Assembly (NCBI GenBank): GCA_900317285.1
Contig: ONGA01000010.1
Coordinates: forward strand, 62,001-126,000
DNA: 64,000 bases
Direction of reading: 5' to 3'
Origin: an uncultured Bacteroidales bacterium
GTDB taxonomy: Bacteria; Bacteroidota; Bacteroidia; Bacteroidales; P3
The stretch's first letter is position 1, and every line of letters starts with the position of its first letter. The notes below the pieces were generated by a model, which made no database searches, was not told the origin of the DNA, and saw only the letters and a list, made by a program, of their open reading frames with translations. Made by a program: the position numbers and the translations under genes. Shown piece after piece: positions 1 through 9,700 of this stretch.

Positions 1-693
1 ATAAAGAAGTGAAGCGACATCGTACTGGGCCGCGCCTCTCCTACCCCCTTGAAAGTCTATATAGTATAATTCGGAATTCAATCCAACCATGATGTTTCGC
101 GGATTGAAATCGCGATAGAGGAAGTAATTGGTGTCAGCGGAAAGAAGAGTGTCTGCAAGAGTGTTGAAGTCGTCCTCGAGATGTTGTTCGTGGAAGGGGG
201 TGTGCGTCAGTTTGAGAAAATGGTATTTAAAGTAGTTTAGATCCCAAAGGATAGATTGTCGGTCGAATTCTGGACGTGGGTAGGCATGCGAAAAATCGGC
301 GTCAGCACCGGCAATCTGGATAGATGCGAGGTCCGAAAGGGCTTGCTCATAGAGGAGAAGCATCTGTCGGTCAAATCCCCCACCCTTTTGCTTTTTCTGA
401 CGTAGAATGTCGTAGAGCGTCGTGTCGCCAAGGTCTTGCTGAAGGTAAGTACGCCTGTCGGCGCTAATAGCATAGACCTCAGGGACATTGATTCCGCGCG
501 AACGCAGGTGCTGAGCGTAAGAAAAGAATGCTTCGTTTTCTTGTATGTCATCGTTGATACAACCTATGGCTGTACGTTCGGAGTTTTCCAAACTACAGGA
601 GAGACGGTAGTATCGCCGGGAGGAACCGTTCGCACCGAGGGAGAGGCACTGAGAGGGAGCGGTGCCTGCCCATTGTCGGAAGAGTTCTTTCAT
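1..693 (-). CDS. APH-fold small-molecule kinase, 3' end outside window
   Basis: The reading frame starts at the ATG at 693-691 and stays open for 231 codons to the window edge, so the C-terminus is missing. The start overlaps the bactofilin stop as ATGA, which indicates translational coupling. The product resembles aminoglycoside/choline phosphotransferase-type kinases. It has an early glycine/serine loop (GANGSSRRYYRL, about residues 20-31), a Brenner-type catalytic motif YRDFNPRNIMV (about 194-204) and a metal-binding IDFQGGRRG motif (about 214-222). In Bacteroidota such kinases are often fused to a RapZ C-terminal-like domain, but that part would lie outside the window. The substrate is unknown; sugar or nucleoside-type substrates are known for relatives such as the AmgK cell-wall sugar kinases. 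The usual catalytic-loop His is Tyr here. Confidence 0.75.
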   Translation of the reverse strand, partial: MKELFRQWAGTAPSQCLSLGANGSSRRYYRLSCSLENSERTAIGCINDDIQENEAFFSYAQHLRSRGINVPEVYAISADRRTYLQQDLGDTTLYDILRQKKQKGGGFDRQMLLLYEQALSDLASIQIAGADADFSHAYPRPEFDRQSILWDLNYFKYHFLKLTHTPFHEQHLEDDFNTLADTLLSADTNYFLYRDFNPRNIMVGLNSELYYIDFQGGRRGAAQYDVASLLY

Positions 694-1079
694 TGTTGTT
701 CTTCGGTGGCTTCTTCCTGCTGGTGGGCTGCACGGACCTCATCGAGCATACGGCACTTACCTGTGAATACGGCACCGGGTTCGATGGAGAGTTTGTTGAT
801 GAGAATATCTCCTTTGACGCGCGCGGTGGCGTGGAGAGAGAGAAGCTCCTTAACTGAGAGGTTGCCGTTGACTGTGCCAATGACGTTGGCGTTCTGACAC
901 AAGATGTTGCCGTTAACGACGCCAGTGTCACCGATGACGAGTTTTCCGTTCAGCTGGATGTTGCCTTCAAGGGTACCGTCGAGGCGGAAGTCGCCGGTGG
1001 CGGTGATGTCACCTTTGATAAGGGTGCCGTTGTTGATGATGTTGATGGGGCTGTTTTCAGTTTCCATTGTTCTTGCCAT
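690..1079 (-). CDS. Bactofilin (polymer-forming cytoskeletal protein)
   Basis: A 129-residue protein with the bactofilin core, a right-handed beta-helix seen as repeated short strands with Gly/Val/Asn turns (ITATGDFRLDGTLEGNI, KLVIGDTGVVNGNI and similar, about residues 18-110). The tail is short and Gln/Glu-rich. Bactofilins polymerise without nucleotide and act as scaffolds for envelope or cell-shape proteins; some bind membranes through the N-terminus. The gene lies 21 bp downstream of the porW-like gene and overlaps the kinase gene by 4 bp, so the three are probably one transcript. The cargo or partner is not evident from the sequence. Confidence 0.9.
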   Translation of the reverse strand: MARTMETENSPINIINNGTLIKGDITATGDFRLDGTLEGNIQLNGKLVIGDTGVVNGNILCQNANVIGTVNGNLSVKELLSLHATARVKGDILINKLSIEPGAVFTGKCRMLDEVRAAHQQEEATEEQQ

Positions 1080-1100
1080 TTTATTAAGGTTTAAGGTTAT

Positions 1101-3902
1101 TTATTTATTCTTTAGATGATATTTTCGGAAGAAAGGTAGGTAAGCATCAAGTTTCTTTCGGTTGTAGAAAGTGGCATAGTTTTGGGTGGAGATAAAGAAG
1201 GATTGTACATCGTTGTCGGAATAGGCGCGCAAAGGACTGTCGTCCTGGGTAAGGTGACTCCAGTAGTTGCGGGCCTGTTCTTCGTTTTCAAACCGGTGGA
1301 TTGTAATGAGTTGCGTGGTGTCGGTGAAGAGTGTTGCATTGACCTTGTAACCCGCATTGGAGTAGTATTTCATGTTGAAGTCAGCAATGCGGTATTGAAG
1401 TTCGGTGGCACGTACGGTGCGGTCGTTGACGAGAACAAGAACGTAGTACTGCTGGTTGGGTCGGTAGCGATAAACTTGGGACTCGGCAGGGAGTTGGTCG
1501 TTGGAAGGTTGGGAATTTGTCGTCGGGCGTTGGGTAGAGGCTGCCACATTGACAGTTTTGTTGTTTTGAGTTGTTGGTTTCTCGTCTTCGGAGATATCTT
1601 CGGAGTGGAGATAGGCGGAGTCGTTACGGAGGAAGTTCAGTTGTGCGAGTGCAATAGGATGTATGGAATCGTTGTCGGTTGTGGAGTTGACAAGTGAGTC
1701 GAGGATAGCGATTGCATCGTGGCGGTTTCCGGTCTGTGCAAGAGCAAGTGCATGCCAGAAACGGAAACGGTGGAGTGCGGGATTGCCGGGGTATGTCTCT
1801 TCGGCTTCGGAGGCAAGTTGGATGACGGAACGGTAGTGGTGACTGGTGTAGTGGTCGTAGAGCTGTTGGTAGTCTTCGGTAATGCGGCGGTCGCGGCGAA
1901 TGAGCTCCCGGTAGTACTCGTTGTCGCGTATAAGGTTGGCAAAATCAGAGTCGGGAAATCCCATGAGAACCATGTCGCGATAGTAATTTGCCTGAGGAGT
2001 GTTTCCCTGGCGGTCGTAGATGCGGTAGAGCATATAGAATGCTTGAACAATTTCGGGGAAGGAGGTGTAGTTGTCGGCAAGGCGATGGTAGCATTGGAGA
2101 GAAAGAGGGATGTTGCCGACGCCATCGTAGAAGATATAGCCTGCGTTGAGAAGAGAAATGGAGGTGAGAGAGTCGATGGAGTCGAGTGCTTGTTGTGTTG
2201 TGGGAAGGTCTTTGAGATAATAGGCGACACAATGGGGATCGTTAGGGTCTCCATTTTTAGAGTTTGACGTTTTAAGGTCGGTCTTCAATGTGTCGGAAGC
2301 GGTTGCATCGGATTGTTCCGTTTCATCACCCTGCTGTTCGTCAAAGAGTGAGGCAAGAGAGAGCGTGTTTTTATTGGAAACAAACCACAGGTCCTCAAGT
2401 ACACGCATACCCCAACGCTGGCGGAAGGTTTCTTTCCCTTTGGAAACCGTCTTGGGATTGTAGAAGTACCAGTCGCCATTGAGGGTGTTCTGCTGGGTTT
2501 GGGCTTCATTGAGGAGTTCGGCGAGGAGTTCTTTTTCTTTGGCTTCCTGTTCCTGCTTGCGAAGTGTGTCGATGCGGGCGTTAATCAGGGCGAGGCGTTC
2601 TTCCTCCGGCATTGCCGCGATGCGGAGAATGGAGTCGTTGCGGGAGTAGGTACGGGTGTAGGATGCGAGTTCAGTGAGTATGTCGGAGCGCCGTTTGATA
2701 TCGTGGTAATGAGGATATTCGGAATCAATGTTTTGCATGACGGTGTCGTAGTAGTACTGGGCATGGTCATAGTCCTGGAAGATGTCGTAGAGTGTTTCGC
2801 CGAGTCGGAGTGCAGATTGTGCTTTCTGTGCGCGGTTGACGGTGGCGGCAGCAACGGAGAGACGGTAGTTGTCACAAGCCTTGCGGGGCTGGTTGAATCC
2901 GAGGTACATCTCGCCCAGGGCGAAGTAGATTTGATCGTGGTATTCCTTGTTTTTCTTGTCGTCGAGGAGGTCCTTGAGCTGTTTCTCAAGCCGCCGGATA
3001 TCGGAATGCTGGAGGTCGGCACATGACGCTTCTCCCAACTTGGCGTTGAATTCCATCACGTAGGGTATACGATAGTGCAATACCTGATGGTAGTATTTGG
3101 CGGCCACAGGACGTTTGTCGAGCTGGCGGTAAATTTGTGCGAGGAGGAAGGTGAGCCTGGCTTTGGCGTAGCTGTCGCCGGAGCTTTCAATGGCGAGGTG
3201 GATGTATTCGACAGCTTTTTTGTATTTTTCCTGAGGAACAGTAGCCTCAACCATGGCGGTATAGAGCTTGTCGCGCTGGGAGCGGGAGAAGTTGCCTTGA
3301 GACAGGTTGTTGACAAGTTGGTCGAGTGCGGTTTCGGCTTCGGAGTAGCGTTTTTCGCGTATGAGACAGCGTGCCAGGAGAACGGCGCCTTCATCGCCGG
3401 CACGGGTGCCGGAGAACTGTGAGACGAGTATGTTGCAGGTGTTGACGGTGGAGATGTAGTCCTGCTTATAGAAAGTGGCATAGGCAGTCAGGAGGTAGCA
3501 TTCCTTGATGTAGGGCACGTGCTCCACTCCCTTGAGGTAGATGCTATGCTTTTTGATACCCTTGATGCCTTTTTCAATGGCCCGGTCCATCTGGGGATAA
3601 ATCGAGCGGGCGTTTTCCTCGGTGCCAAGCTGTTCGGGCGGTAGCAGGCGGGTATAGTCGTCGACGGCGGTGGTGGCGAGGGTCTTGCGTCCTTCCTTCA
3701 GACTTTCGTTGCCGTTCCACCAGACGTTGTAGTGACAGGTGGTGTTGTGGTACTGAATGTTGCCCCAACGGGCTTTGTGGGTGGAACAGGAAATGAGGAT
3801 GAGGAGCGAAGATAAAAGAAGACAACGGGAGACAAAGGACAATACAAAGCCTTTGCCCCTTACATTCCGCGAGCGGAGTGATTTGTCTCCTTTTATCTTC
3901 AT
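1101..3902 (-). CDS. porW: T9SS-associated TPR lipoprotein, PorW/SprE-like
   Basis: A 933-residue protein. A hydrophobic signal ends in a lipobox (LLILISC, Cys about 39), so it should be a lipoprotein exported by Sec. The mature N-terminus has the HNTTCHYNVWWNGNESLKEG signature typical of SprE/PorW proteins. Long helical TPR-like stretches follow (about 130-420 and 560-720), then a Ser/Thr/Gln-rich linker (about 770-820). The C-terminal module begins YYVLVLVNDRTVRATELQ, a region also found in SprE. In Flavobacterium and Porphyromonas this family is needed for type IX secretion and links the outer-membrane translocon to the PorLM motor. It is 12 bp downstream of ychF. No other core T9SS gene lies nearby, which is usual because these genes are scattered. 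The family assignment is from sequence resemblance; T9SS function is inferred. Confidence 0.75.
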   Translation of the reverse strand: MKIKGDKSLRSRNVRGKGFVLSFVSRCLLLSSLLILISCSTHKARWGNIQYHNTTCHYNVWWNGNESLKEGRKTLATTAVDDYTRLLPPEQLGTEENARSIYPQMDRAIEKGIKGIKKHSIYLKGVEHVPYIKECYLLTAYATFYKQDYISTVNTCNILVSQFSGTRAGDEGAVLLARCLIREKRYSEAETALDQLVNNLSQGNFSRSQRDKLYTAMVEATVPQEKYKKAVEYIHLAIESSGDSYAKARLTFLLAQIYRQLDKRPVAAKYYHQVLHYRIPYVMEFNAKLGEASCADLQHSDIRRLEKQLKDLLDDKKNKEYHDQIYFALGEMYLGFNQPRKACDNYRLSVAAATVNRAQKAQSALRLGETLYDIFQDYDHAQYYYDTVMQNIDSEYPHYHDIKRRSDILTELASYTRTYSRNDSILRIAAMPEEERLALINARIDTLRKQEQEAKEKELLAELLNEAQTQQNTLNGDWYFYNPKTVSKGKETFRQRWGMRVLEDLWFVSNKNTLSLASLFDEQQGDETEQSDATASDTLKTDLKTSNSKNGDPNDPHCVAYYLKDLPTTQQALDSIDSLTSISLLNAGYIFYDGVGNIPLSLQCYHRLADNYTSFPEIVQAFYMLYRIYDRQGNTPQANYYRDMVLMGFPDSDFANLIRDNEYYRELIRRDRRITEDYQQLYDHYTSHHYRSVIQLASEAEETYPGNPALHRFRFWHALALAQTGNRHDAIAILDSLVNSTTDNDSIHPIALAQLNFLRNDSAYLHSEDISEDEKPTTQNNKTVNVAASTQRPTTNSQPSNDQLPAESQVYRYRPNQQYYVLVLVNDRTVRATELQYRIADFNMKYYSNAGYKVNATLFTDTTQLITIHRFENEEQARNYWSHLTQDDSPLRAYSDNDVQSFFISTQNYATFYNRKKLDAYLPFFRKYHLKNK

Positions 3903-3914
3903 TAATTCCCTTTT

Positions 3915-5015
3915 TTACACATTGAATCTGAAGTGCATGATGTCGCCATCCTGGACAACGTAATCTTTGCCTTCGACGGAAATCTTGCCTGCTTCGCGGC
4001 ATTTGGCTTCGGAGCCGAGGGCAACATAGTCGTCGTACTTGATAACTTCGGCACGGATAAAGCCACGCTCGAAGTCGGAGTGGATAATACCCGCAGTCTG
4101 AGGTGCTTTCATTCCCTTGCGGAAGGTCCACGCGCGGCATTCCTTGGGACCTGCAGTGAGGAAGGTCTGGAGGTTGAGGAGGCGGTAGGCGGCCTTGATG
4201 AGGCGGTTGACGCCGGACTCCTTGAGACCGAGGTCCTCGAGGAACATCTGTTTCTCCTCGTAGGTTTCGAGTTCGGCGATGTCGGCTTCGATACCGGCAC
4301 CAATGACGAGCACTTCGGCGTTCTCGTCCTTGACAGCCTCACGGACGGAATCGACATATTTGTTGCCGTTGACAACAGAGTTTTCATCGACGTTGCAGAC
4401 GTAGAGCACAGGCTTGGTGGTGAGGAGCATAAGGTCGCGTGCCACTTCGGCCTGGTTTTCGTCGAGCTGGACGGTACGTGCACTCTTGCCTGCAAGGAGG
4501 GCTTCCTTGTAGAGGTCCATCACCTCGACAAGTTTTTTGGCACGGGCGTCGCCACCGGCTTTGCCTTTTTTGACTTCTTTGTCGTAGCGGTTCTCGATGG
4601 TTTCGAGGTCTTTGAACTGGAGTTCGAGGTCGATGGTGAGTTTGTCGCGCACGGGGTCCACGGTGCCGTCGACATGCGTGATATTGTCGTCGTCGAAGCA
4701 GCGGAGCACGTGGATGATGGCGTCGCAGTTGCGGATATCGGCAAGGAACTTGTTGCCGAGACCCTCGCCTTTGGAGGCGCCTTTGACGAGACCGGCGATG
4801 TCGACAATCTCGACGGTGGCGGGTACGACGGAGGCCGGGCGTTCAATCTCGACGAGTTTGGCGAGGCGTTCGTCGGGGACGGTGATGACGCCGACGTTGG
4901 GTTCGATGGTGCAGAACGGGAAGTTGGCGGCCTGGGCTTTAGCGTTGCTGAGGCAGTTGAAAAGGGTTGACTTGCCAACATTGGGCAGTCCTACTATACC
5001 ACATTGGAGGCTCAT
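3915..5015 (-). CDS. ychF: Redox-regulated ATPase YchF/Ola1
   Basis: A 366-residue Obg-superfamily P-loop NTPase of full family length. The G1 motif is GLPNVGKSTLFN at about 9-20, the DIAGLVKGA switch-II motif lies at about 72-80, and a TGS domain forms the C-terminus and ends DGDIMHFRFNV. YchF/Ola1 proteins hydrolyse ATP rather than GTP and bind ribosomes and stress factors. The gene is 14 bp downstream of the glycosyltransferase and 12 bp upstream of the porW-like gene, so it is part of the leftward run. Assignment is secure. Confidence 0.97.
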   Translation of the reverse strand: MSLQCGIVGLPNVGKSTLFNCLSNAKAQAANFPFCTIEPNVGVITVPDERLAKLVEIERPASVVPATVEIVDIAGLVKGASKGEGLGNKFLADIRNCDAIIHVLRCFDDDNITHVDGTVDPVRDKLTIDLELQFKDLETIENRYDKEVKKGKAGGDARAKKLVEVMDLYKEALLAGKSARTVQLDENQAEVARDLMLLTTKPVLYVCNVDENSVVNGNKYVDSVREAVKDENAEVLVIGAGIEADIAELETYEEKQMFLEDLGLKESGVNRLIKAAYRLLNLQTFLTAGPKECRAWTFRKGMKAPQTAGIIHSDFERGFIRAEVIKYDDYVALGSEAKCREAGKISVEGKDYVVQDGDIMHFRFNV

Positions 5016-5029
5016 GATGATTTAGAGTT

Positions 5030-5962
5030 TTAAAGTTCCTTTTCTATCAGGTATTGGTTGCGGGTGGTGGAATTGCGGCAGATGAGTTCGCCGAGGAATC
5101 CTGCAAGGAAAAGAATGACGCCCAGGATGAGGAAGAGCATGGAGAGGTAGAACCAGACGCTGGTGGTGAGGGCGATGCGTCCGGAGAGGCGGAGGATGAT
5201 AACGATAATCAGGGAGATGAGGCCGAAGAGGCCGGAGAGGCTTCCCACGGCACCGAAGAAGTGCATGGGCTGTTTGCCGAATTTGGACATGAACATGATG
5301 GACATGAGGTCGAGGTAGCCGTTGATGAAACGGTTCATGCCAAATTTGGTGACGCCGAACTCGCGTTTGCGGTGCTGGACGACTTTCTCGCCGATGTTGG
5401 AGAAGCCAGCCCATTTGGCGATGACGGGGATGTAGCGGTGCATCTCGCCGTAGACTTCGATGGACTTGACGACGTCGCGGCGATAGGCTTTGAGACCGCA
5501 GTTGAAGTCGTGGAGTTTGATGCCGCTGAGCATGCGCGTGGTGCCGTTGAAGAACTTGGACGGAATGTTTTTGGCGAGTTTGGAGTCGTAGCGTTTCTTC
5601 TTCCAACCGGAGACGAGGTCGAATCCGTCTTCCTTGATCATGCGGAAGAGTTCGGGGATTTCGTCGGGGCTATCCTGCAGGTCGGCATCCATGGTGATGA
5701 CGACGTCGCCCTGGACGGCGTTGAAACCGGTGTTGAGGGCGGCAGATTTGCCGTAGTTGCGGCGGAACTTGATGCCACGGTAGGCGGGATTGGCTGCATG
5801 GAGTTTCTCGATGACATCCCAGGAGCCGTCTTTGCTGCCGTCGTCGACCATGACGACTTCATAGCTGAAACCGTGTTCGCGCATCACTTTGTCGATCCAT
5901 TCGGCCAGGTGCGGGAGCGATTCTGCCTCGTTGTATAGGGGTACTACAATAGATATATCCAT
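5030..5962 (-). CDS. Family 2 glycosyltransferase, polyprenyl-phosphate type
   Basis: A 310-residue protein. The N-terminal GT-A domain starts ISIVVPLYNEAESLPHL, with VDDGSKDGS (about 39-47) and the nucleotide-sugar/metal motif MDADLQD (about 91-97). Two C-terminal membrane helices (about 233-258 and 266-292) follow. This layout is typical of DPM1/GtrB-like enzymes that move a sugar onto undecaprenyl or dolichyl phosphate on the cytoplasmic face of the inner membrane. The DUF4199 gene sits 12 bp upstream, a pairing common in Bacteroidota. The transferred sugar cannot be told from the sequence. Confidence 0.9.
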   Translation of the reverse strand: MDISIVVPLYNEAESLPHLAEWIDKVMREHGFSYEVVMVDDGSKDGSWDVIEKLHAANPAYRGIKFRRNYGKSAALNTGFNAVQGDVVITMDADLQDSPDEIPELFRMIKEDGFDLVSGWKKKRYDSKLAKNIPSKFFNGTTRMLSGIKLHDFNCGLKAYRRDVVKSIEVYGEMHRYIPVIAKWAGFSNIGEKVVQHRKREFGVTKFGMNRFINGYLDLMSIMFMSKFGKQPMHFFGAVGSLSGLFGLISLIIVIILRLSGRIALTTSVWFYLSMLFLILGVILFLAGFLGELICRNSTTRNQYLIEKEL

Positions 5963-5974
5963 ATTATATATGTA

Positions 5975-6490
5975 TTAATGTTTTGTTTTTATTTCGGGTT
6001 TTTCGTTTTTGAAGATTACGGCGGCAAGGAAGGCGCCGAAGGAGCCGAGGACGGCCATCTTGATGCCCGTGACGAGTGCCCATGCAGCCGCCCAGTAGTT
6101 GATCTGCGGGTCGTCGACGGTGATTTCGTCGCCGGTCATGGTGAGGACGAAGAGGGCGGTCTGTTGCGGAACGGCGATGCAGAAGGCCCAAAGGAGCAGC
6201 GCGTAGAGGATGCTGGCGACGAGGGCGGTGCCGATGCCGAAGAGCATCAACTCCTTGAGAGTGACGCTTTTGTCGGGCAAGGCATTGCGGTAGGCGATGG
6301 CGAAAAGGAAGATGGAGAGGAGGAGGATGGCGTCGGAGATGTAGGACTCGGGACTCTCGGCAGGGAGTCCAATGAGGTGGCGCACAAGGATGTAGAGCGA
6401 CAGGAGCATGCCGGCAATGAAGCCGCAGCGGAGGTAGGCGCGGCGGTAGTTGCCATGGATGGTGGACTGGTATCGATGGAAGAATTTCAT
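5975..6490 (-). CDS. DUF4199 membrane protein
   Basis: A 171-residue inner-membrane protein with four predicted helices (about 20-38, 50-66, 79-105 and 134-158) and a basic N-terminus. The length and helix layout fit DUF4199, a family of unknown function that commonly precedes a polyprenyl-phosphate glycosyltransferase in Bacteroidota, as here. It may help anchor or position the transferase, but that is a guess from neighbourhood. The upstream 221 bp are filled by a repeat, with no promoter that I can recognise. Confidence 0.8.
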   Translation of the reverse strand: MKFFHRYQSTIHGNYRRAYLRCGFIAGMLLSLYILVRHLIGLPAESPESYISDAILLLSIFLFAIAYRNALPDKSVTLKELMLFGIGTALVASILYALLLWAFCIAVPQQTALFVLTMTGDEITVDDPQINYWAAAWALVTGIKMAVLGSFGAFLAAVIFKNEKPEIKTKH

Positions 6491-6711
6491 TGTCGGTTGT
6501 CCTGTTTTTAGTTTTTTTCTCCTATGTTATAGAAACGTTTTCTCCTATGTCCGGTTGGTTTTTGTACTACATTATAGAACGGTTTTCTCCTATGTCTGAA
6601 TTTTTTTCTCCTATTGTTTTACTACCATTTAACTACCATTCTATATCGGTTGTTCTATTATTCTACTATGATGCGTATATGATGCGTATATGTTTCTCCT
6701 ATGTCGGGGGG
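6491..6711 (-). repeat. Intergenic 11-bp-period CATAG repeat, type A, copy 1 (expanded)
   Basis: Read on the minus strand this begins right after the AsmA stop codon with CCCCCCGA and then 11-bp units in register: CATAGGAGAAA, CATATACGCAT twice, CATAGTAGAAT, AATAGAACAAC, CGATATAGAAT, GGTAGTTAAAT, GGTAGTAAAAC, AATAGGAGAAA (6703 down to 6605). Further CATAGGAG cores follow near 6594, 6547 and 6523. It shares its start and several units with the copies at 15.1 and 33.8 kb. No ORF or terminator is convincing within it. Confidence 0.85.
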
Positions 6712-9700
6712 TTATCTGACGTTTTTCTCGAGTGCTTTCCTGACTCTGGATTTTATTTCGAGTGCTTTCTTCTCGGCGGCGCCGTGGCGCTTGGGTTTGT
6801 AGAGGTCGGCGTAGCGTAGTTTGCCGAGGGTTATCTTGGGAGAGAAGATGTTGCCTTTGACGTCGACGGCGATTTTGGCGAGGAGCGGGTTCTTGAGCAG
6901 TTCGAGGTGGTAGGCGCAGGTTTTGTCGATGTTCTGGACACCGGATGCGCAGATCTGGTAGGAGCCGACGTTGAGGAGGAACGGGAGGACTTCAACTTCG
7001 GTGCCGAAGCCCGCGTCCATGCATGTCATCTCGACAGAGAGGCTGTCGATTCGTATCTTGTTGTCTTTTTCTTTCCACTTTTTGAATCGCATGAGTTTGG
7101 CGATGGTGGCGAGGTTGCTGTTGTCCATGACGACGAGGTCCTTGCCGCTGATGGCCGCTGCGCCCATGATGGAGGAGAGCTTGGGCTGGTAGCGCTCGTT
7201 GAGGTAGGTTTCGCCCGCGAGGTGGAAGTCGGCGTTGCCGTCGAAGGCGGAGAGGAGCGGGACGAGGGTGTCGATGCAGGGAATCATGGAGATGAGCTCG
7301 TCGATCTGTATGTCGAGGAGGTGGAAGTCGATGGCGGTGAAGAGGTTGGAGGGGCGCGGGGAGCGGTAGAATGCCGTGAGCTGCATGGTGGCGGCTTTGC
7401 AGACGAAGCCCATCTGGTCGAGGATGGCGACGCCGTCCTTGATGGTGAGGCTACCGGCGACGTCGTTGAGGTCGTTGCCGAAAGCGATGCTGCGCTTGAT
7501 GTGTGTGTGGAGCGTAATGTCGACGTCACGCGGCACGATGAAGGGGTTGGCGTCGGCCGGGGTGGCATCTTCGCGGCGCATGGCCTCAAGGCTGTCGGGG
7601 TTGGTGCCGGAGCCGCTGAAGAGCGCCATGAGCTGGTCGACATCGGCATAGGAGGAGGTGAAATTGAGGTCGCCACGGAGGAGGGTCTTGTGGCTGAGCC
7701 ATTGCTCGATGTTGTCGATGGTGCCATAGAGCTCGAAGTCGGAGTGACCGAGTTTGACCTGACAGGATTTGAGGTTGCAGTGGTTGGGCTTGTAGTCGAG
7801 ATCGAACTCCGAAAGTCGCACAGCGTCAGGCATCTGTGGCGTGTAGAGGACAGCGCTGTGGGTGAAGGCCTCGAGGACAGGGTTGTACTGGAGGAGAGGA
7901 TTTTTCTGTGTGGAGTCAAGTCGCACGGAGCCAACGAGTTTGAGTTCGCCGAGGGAGAGAATCGCCGAGTCGACCGTGGCCTCGGTCTCCCCCACCCTGA
8001 TGTCGAATGCAGCTGCCAACTGGCTCTGCATGATGTTGTTGACACCGACGCTGATGTCTGGGTGTTCGACTTTGGCCTTGATGTTGTCCTTTATGGTCAG
8101 TTGGAGGTCGCCGGCTGTGATGTGTGCGTCGGCGAGTTTGTTGCTGTGCTCTTTGGCGGGAATGGAGAGGGCGAGGTTGAGGGAGGGCGTGACGGCGTGG
8201 ATGGTGTCGTAGTTGAGGTCGAGGTTCTTGACCTTCAGGGTGCCGTTGGCATTGATTTTCTCCAAAGCCTTTTTAGTGAGGTCACTCATGCGGAAGGCGG
8301 CATGGAGGTCGAGGTCTGCATCGCCCTTAGCTTCAAGCTGCATTCCTTTGGGTATGAATGGCTTGATATCGGTGAGTGGAAGTGTTCCTTTCAATTTGGC
8401 ATCCACCCTCATGTCGCCGAGGAGGTCGTCGGCGGATGCGGAAAGGGATATCTTGGTATCGCGTGTGCGTGCGGTGAGTTTTTTGATGGTGGCAGAACTC
8501 TTGTGTCCGCGGTTGAGGTCGATGGAGGCGGTGAGGTCGGCGTTGATTTTCTCGACCTTGCAAGGCAGCACGGCAGGCTGGCTGTAACGGCCTTTCTCCA
8601 GTTTCATGGCGGCATCGATGCGGGGCATGGTAGAGTCGGTGACGGTGCCGCAGACAGTGGCGTCAAGCGAGAGCTTGCCGTCGACATCCATGCCTTTCTT
8701 CCAGTCCATGTAGGTTTCGGGAACTATTGCCAGCAGCGGCTCCAGTTGCCAGGCACCGTCGGTGTTGGCTTTGATGTCGACAGTGAGGGGCGAGGTTTCG
8801 TTTGCCAGGCAAACTTGTCCGGCAAGGGCCAGCGCATAGTCGTCGATTTGGATTGTGGAATTGTCGAAACAGATTTCTTTCCGGTTGGGTTTCACTTTCA
8901 AGTGGGGCAGCTCGACTTTCAGCAGTTTCTTTTTTGACGCCTGAAGGTTGTCGTTGACGAACTTGTTGTTCCCCATTTCGATTGTCCCGTGCTCCACCTC
9001 CAGTTTCAAATCGCTTTCGGCCAAATCCATGTCACCTTTGCCATCAAGCTTCAGGACAATATTCTGGAGTTTTGTCTGGAGGGTGGGTGTTCCGATGGAG
9101 TCTGTCTGGTTGTACGTGAGGTCCTTGGTGCCCAAGCGCAGGACCGCATCGATATCGTCGCCTTTCATCGTGCCATTGGCATTCAGTTCCAAATCCTTGA
9201 CCATGGCCAACATACGGGAGTTTGCCGAATCGCTCTTTTGGACGACCATTTTGCGGACCTCCAGGTCGAGGTCTCCGTCGATGTCTTTTTCTTTCATGCG
9301 ACCTTTCAACGACATGTCGAGATGCCGCACGGTTGCCGACATGCCGTCCCTGTCGTCGTCGAACTTGGCGTTGAGGTTCTTGATTTTGATCTTCTTGAGG
9401 TCGATGAGCTCGGGCAGCGACGAGGTGCTGGTGTCTTTCTCACTGGGCGGGAGGATGTCGAAGTTGGCTTTGCCGTCGCGGTCGATGTAGAGGTTGGCGG
9501 AGGCATCGTCGAGCAGCACCTTGTGGACGATGACTTTGTTTTCTTTCAGGAAGGCGATGAGGTCGATGCCGACGGTGAGGGTGCCGATTTGGGCAACGGT
9601 GTCGTTGGGAGAGCCCTCCATGGGGTTGAGCAGGAGGACATTCTCTATTTTGAGGCCTGCATCGGGGAAGGTGGAAAGGAGGGTGAAGTCGACGTTGCCG

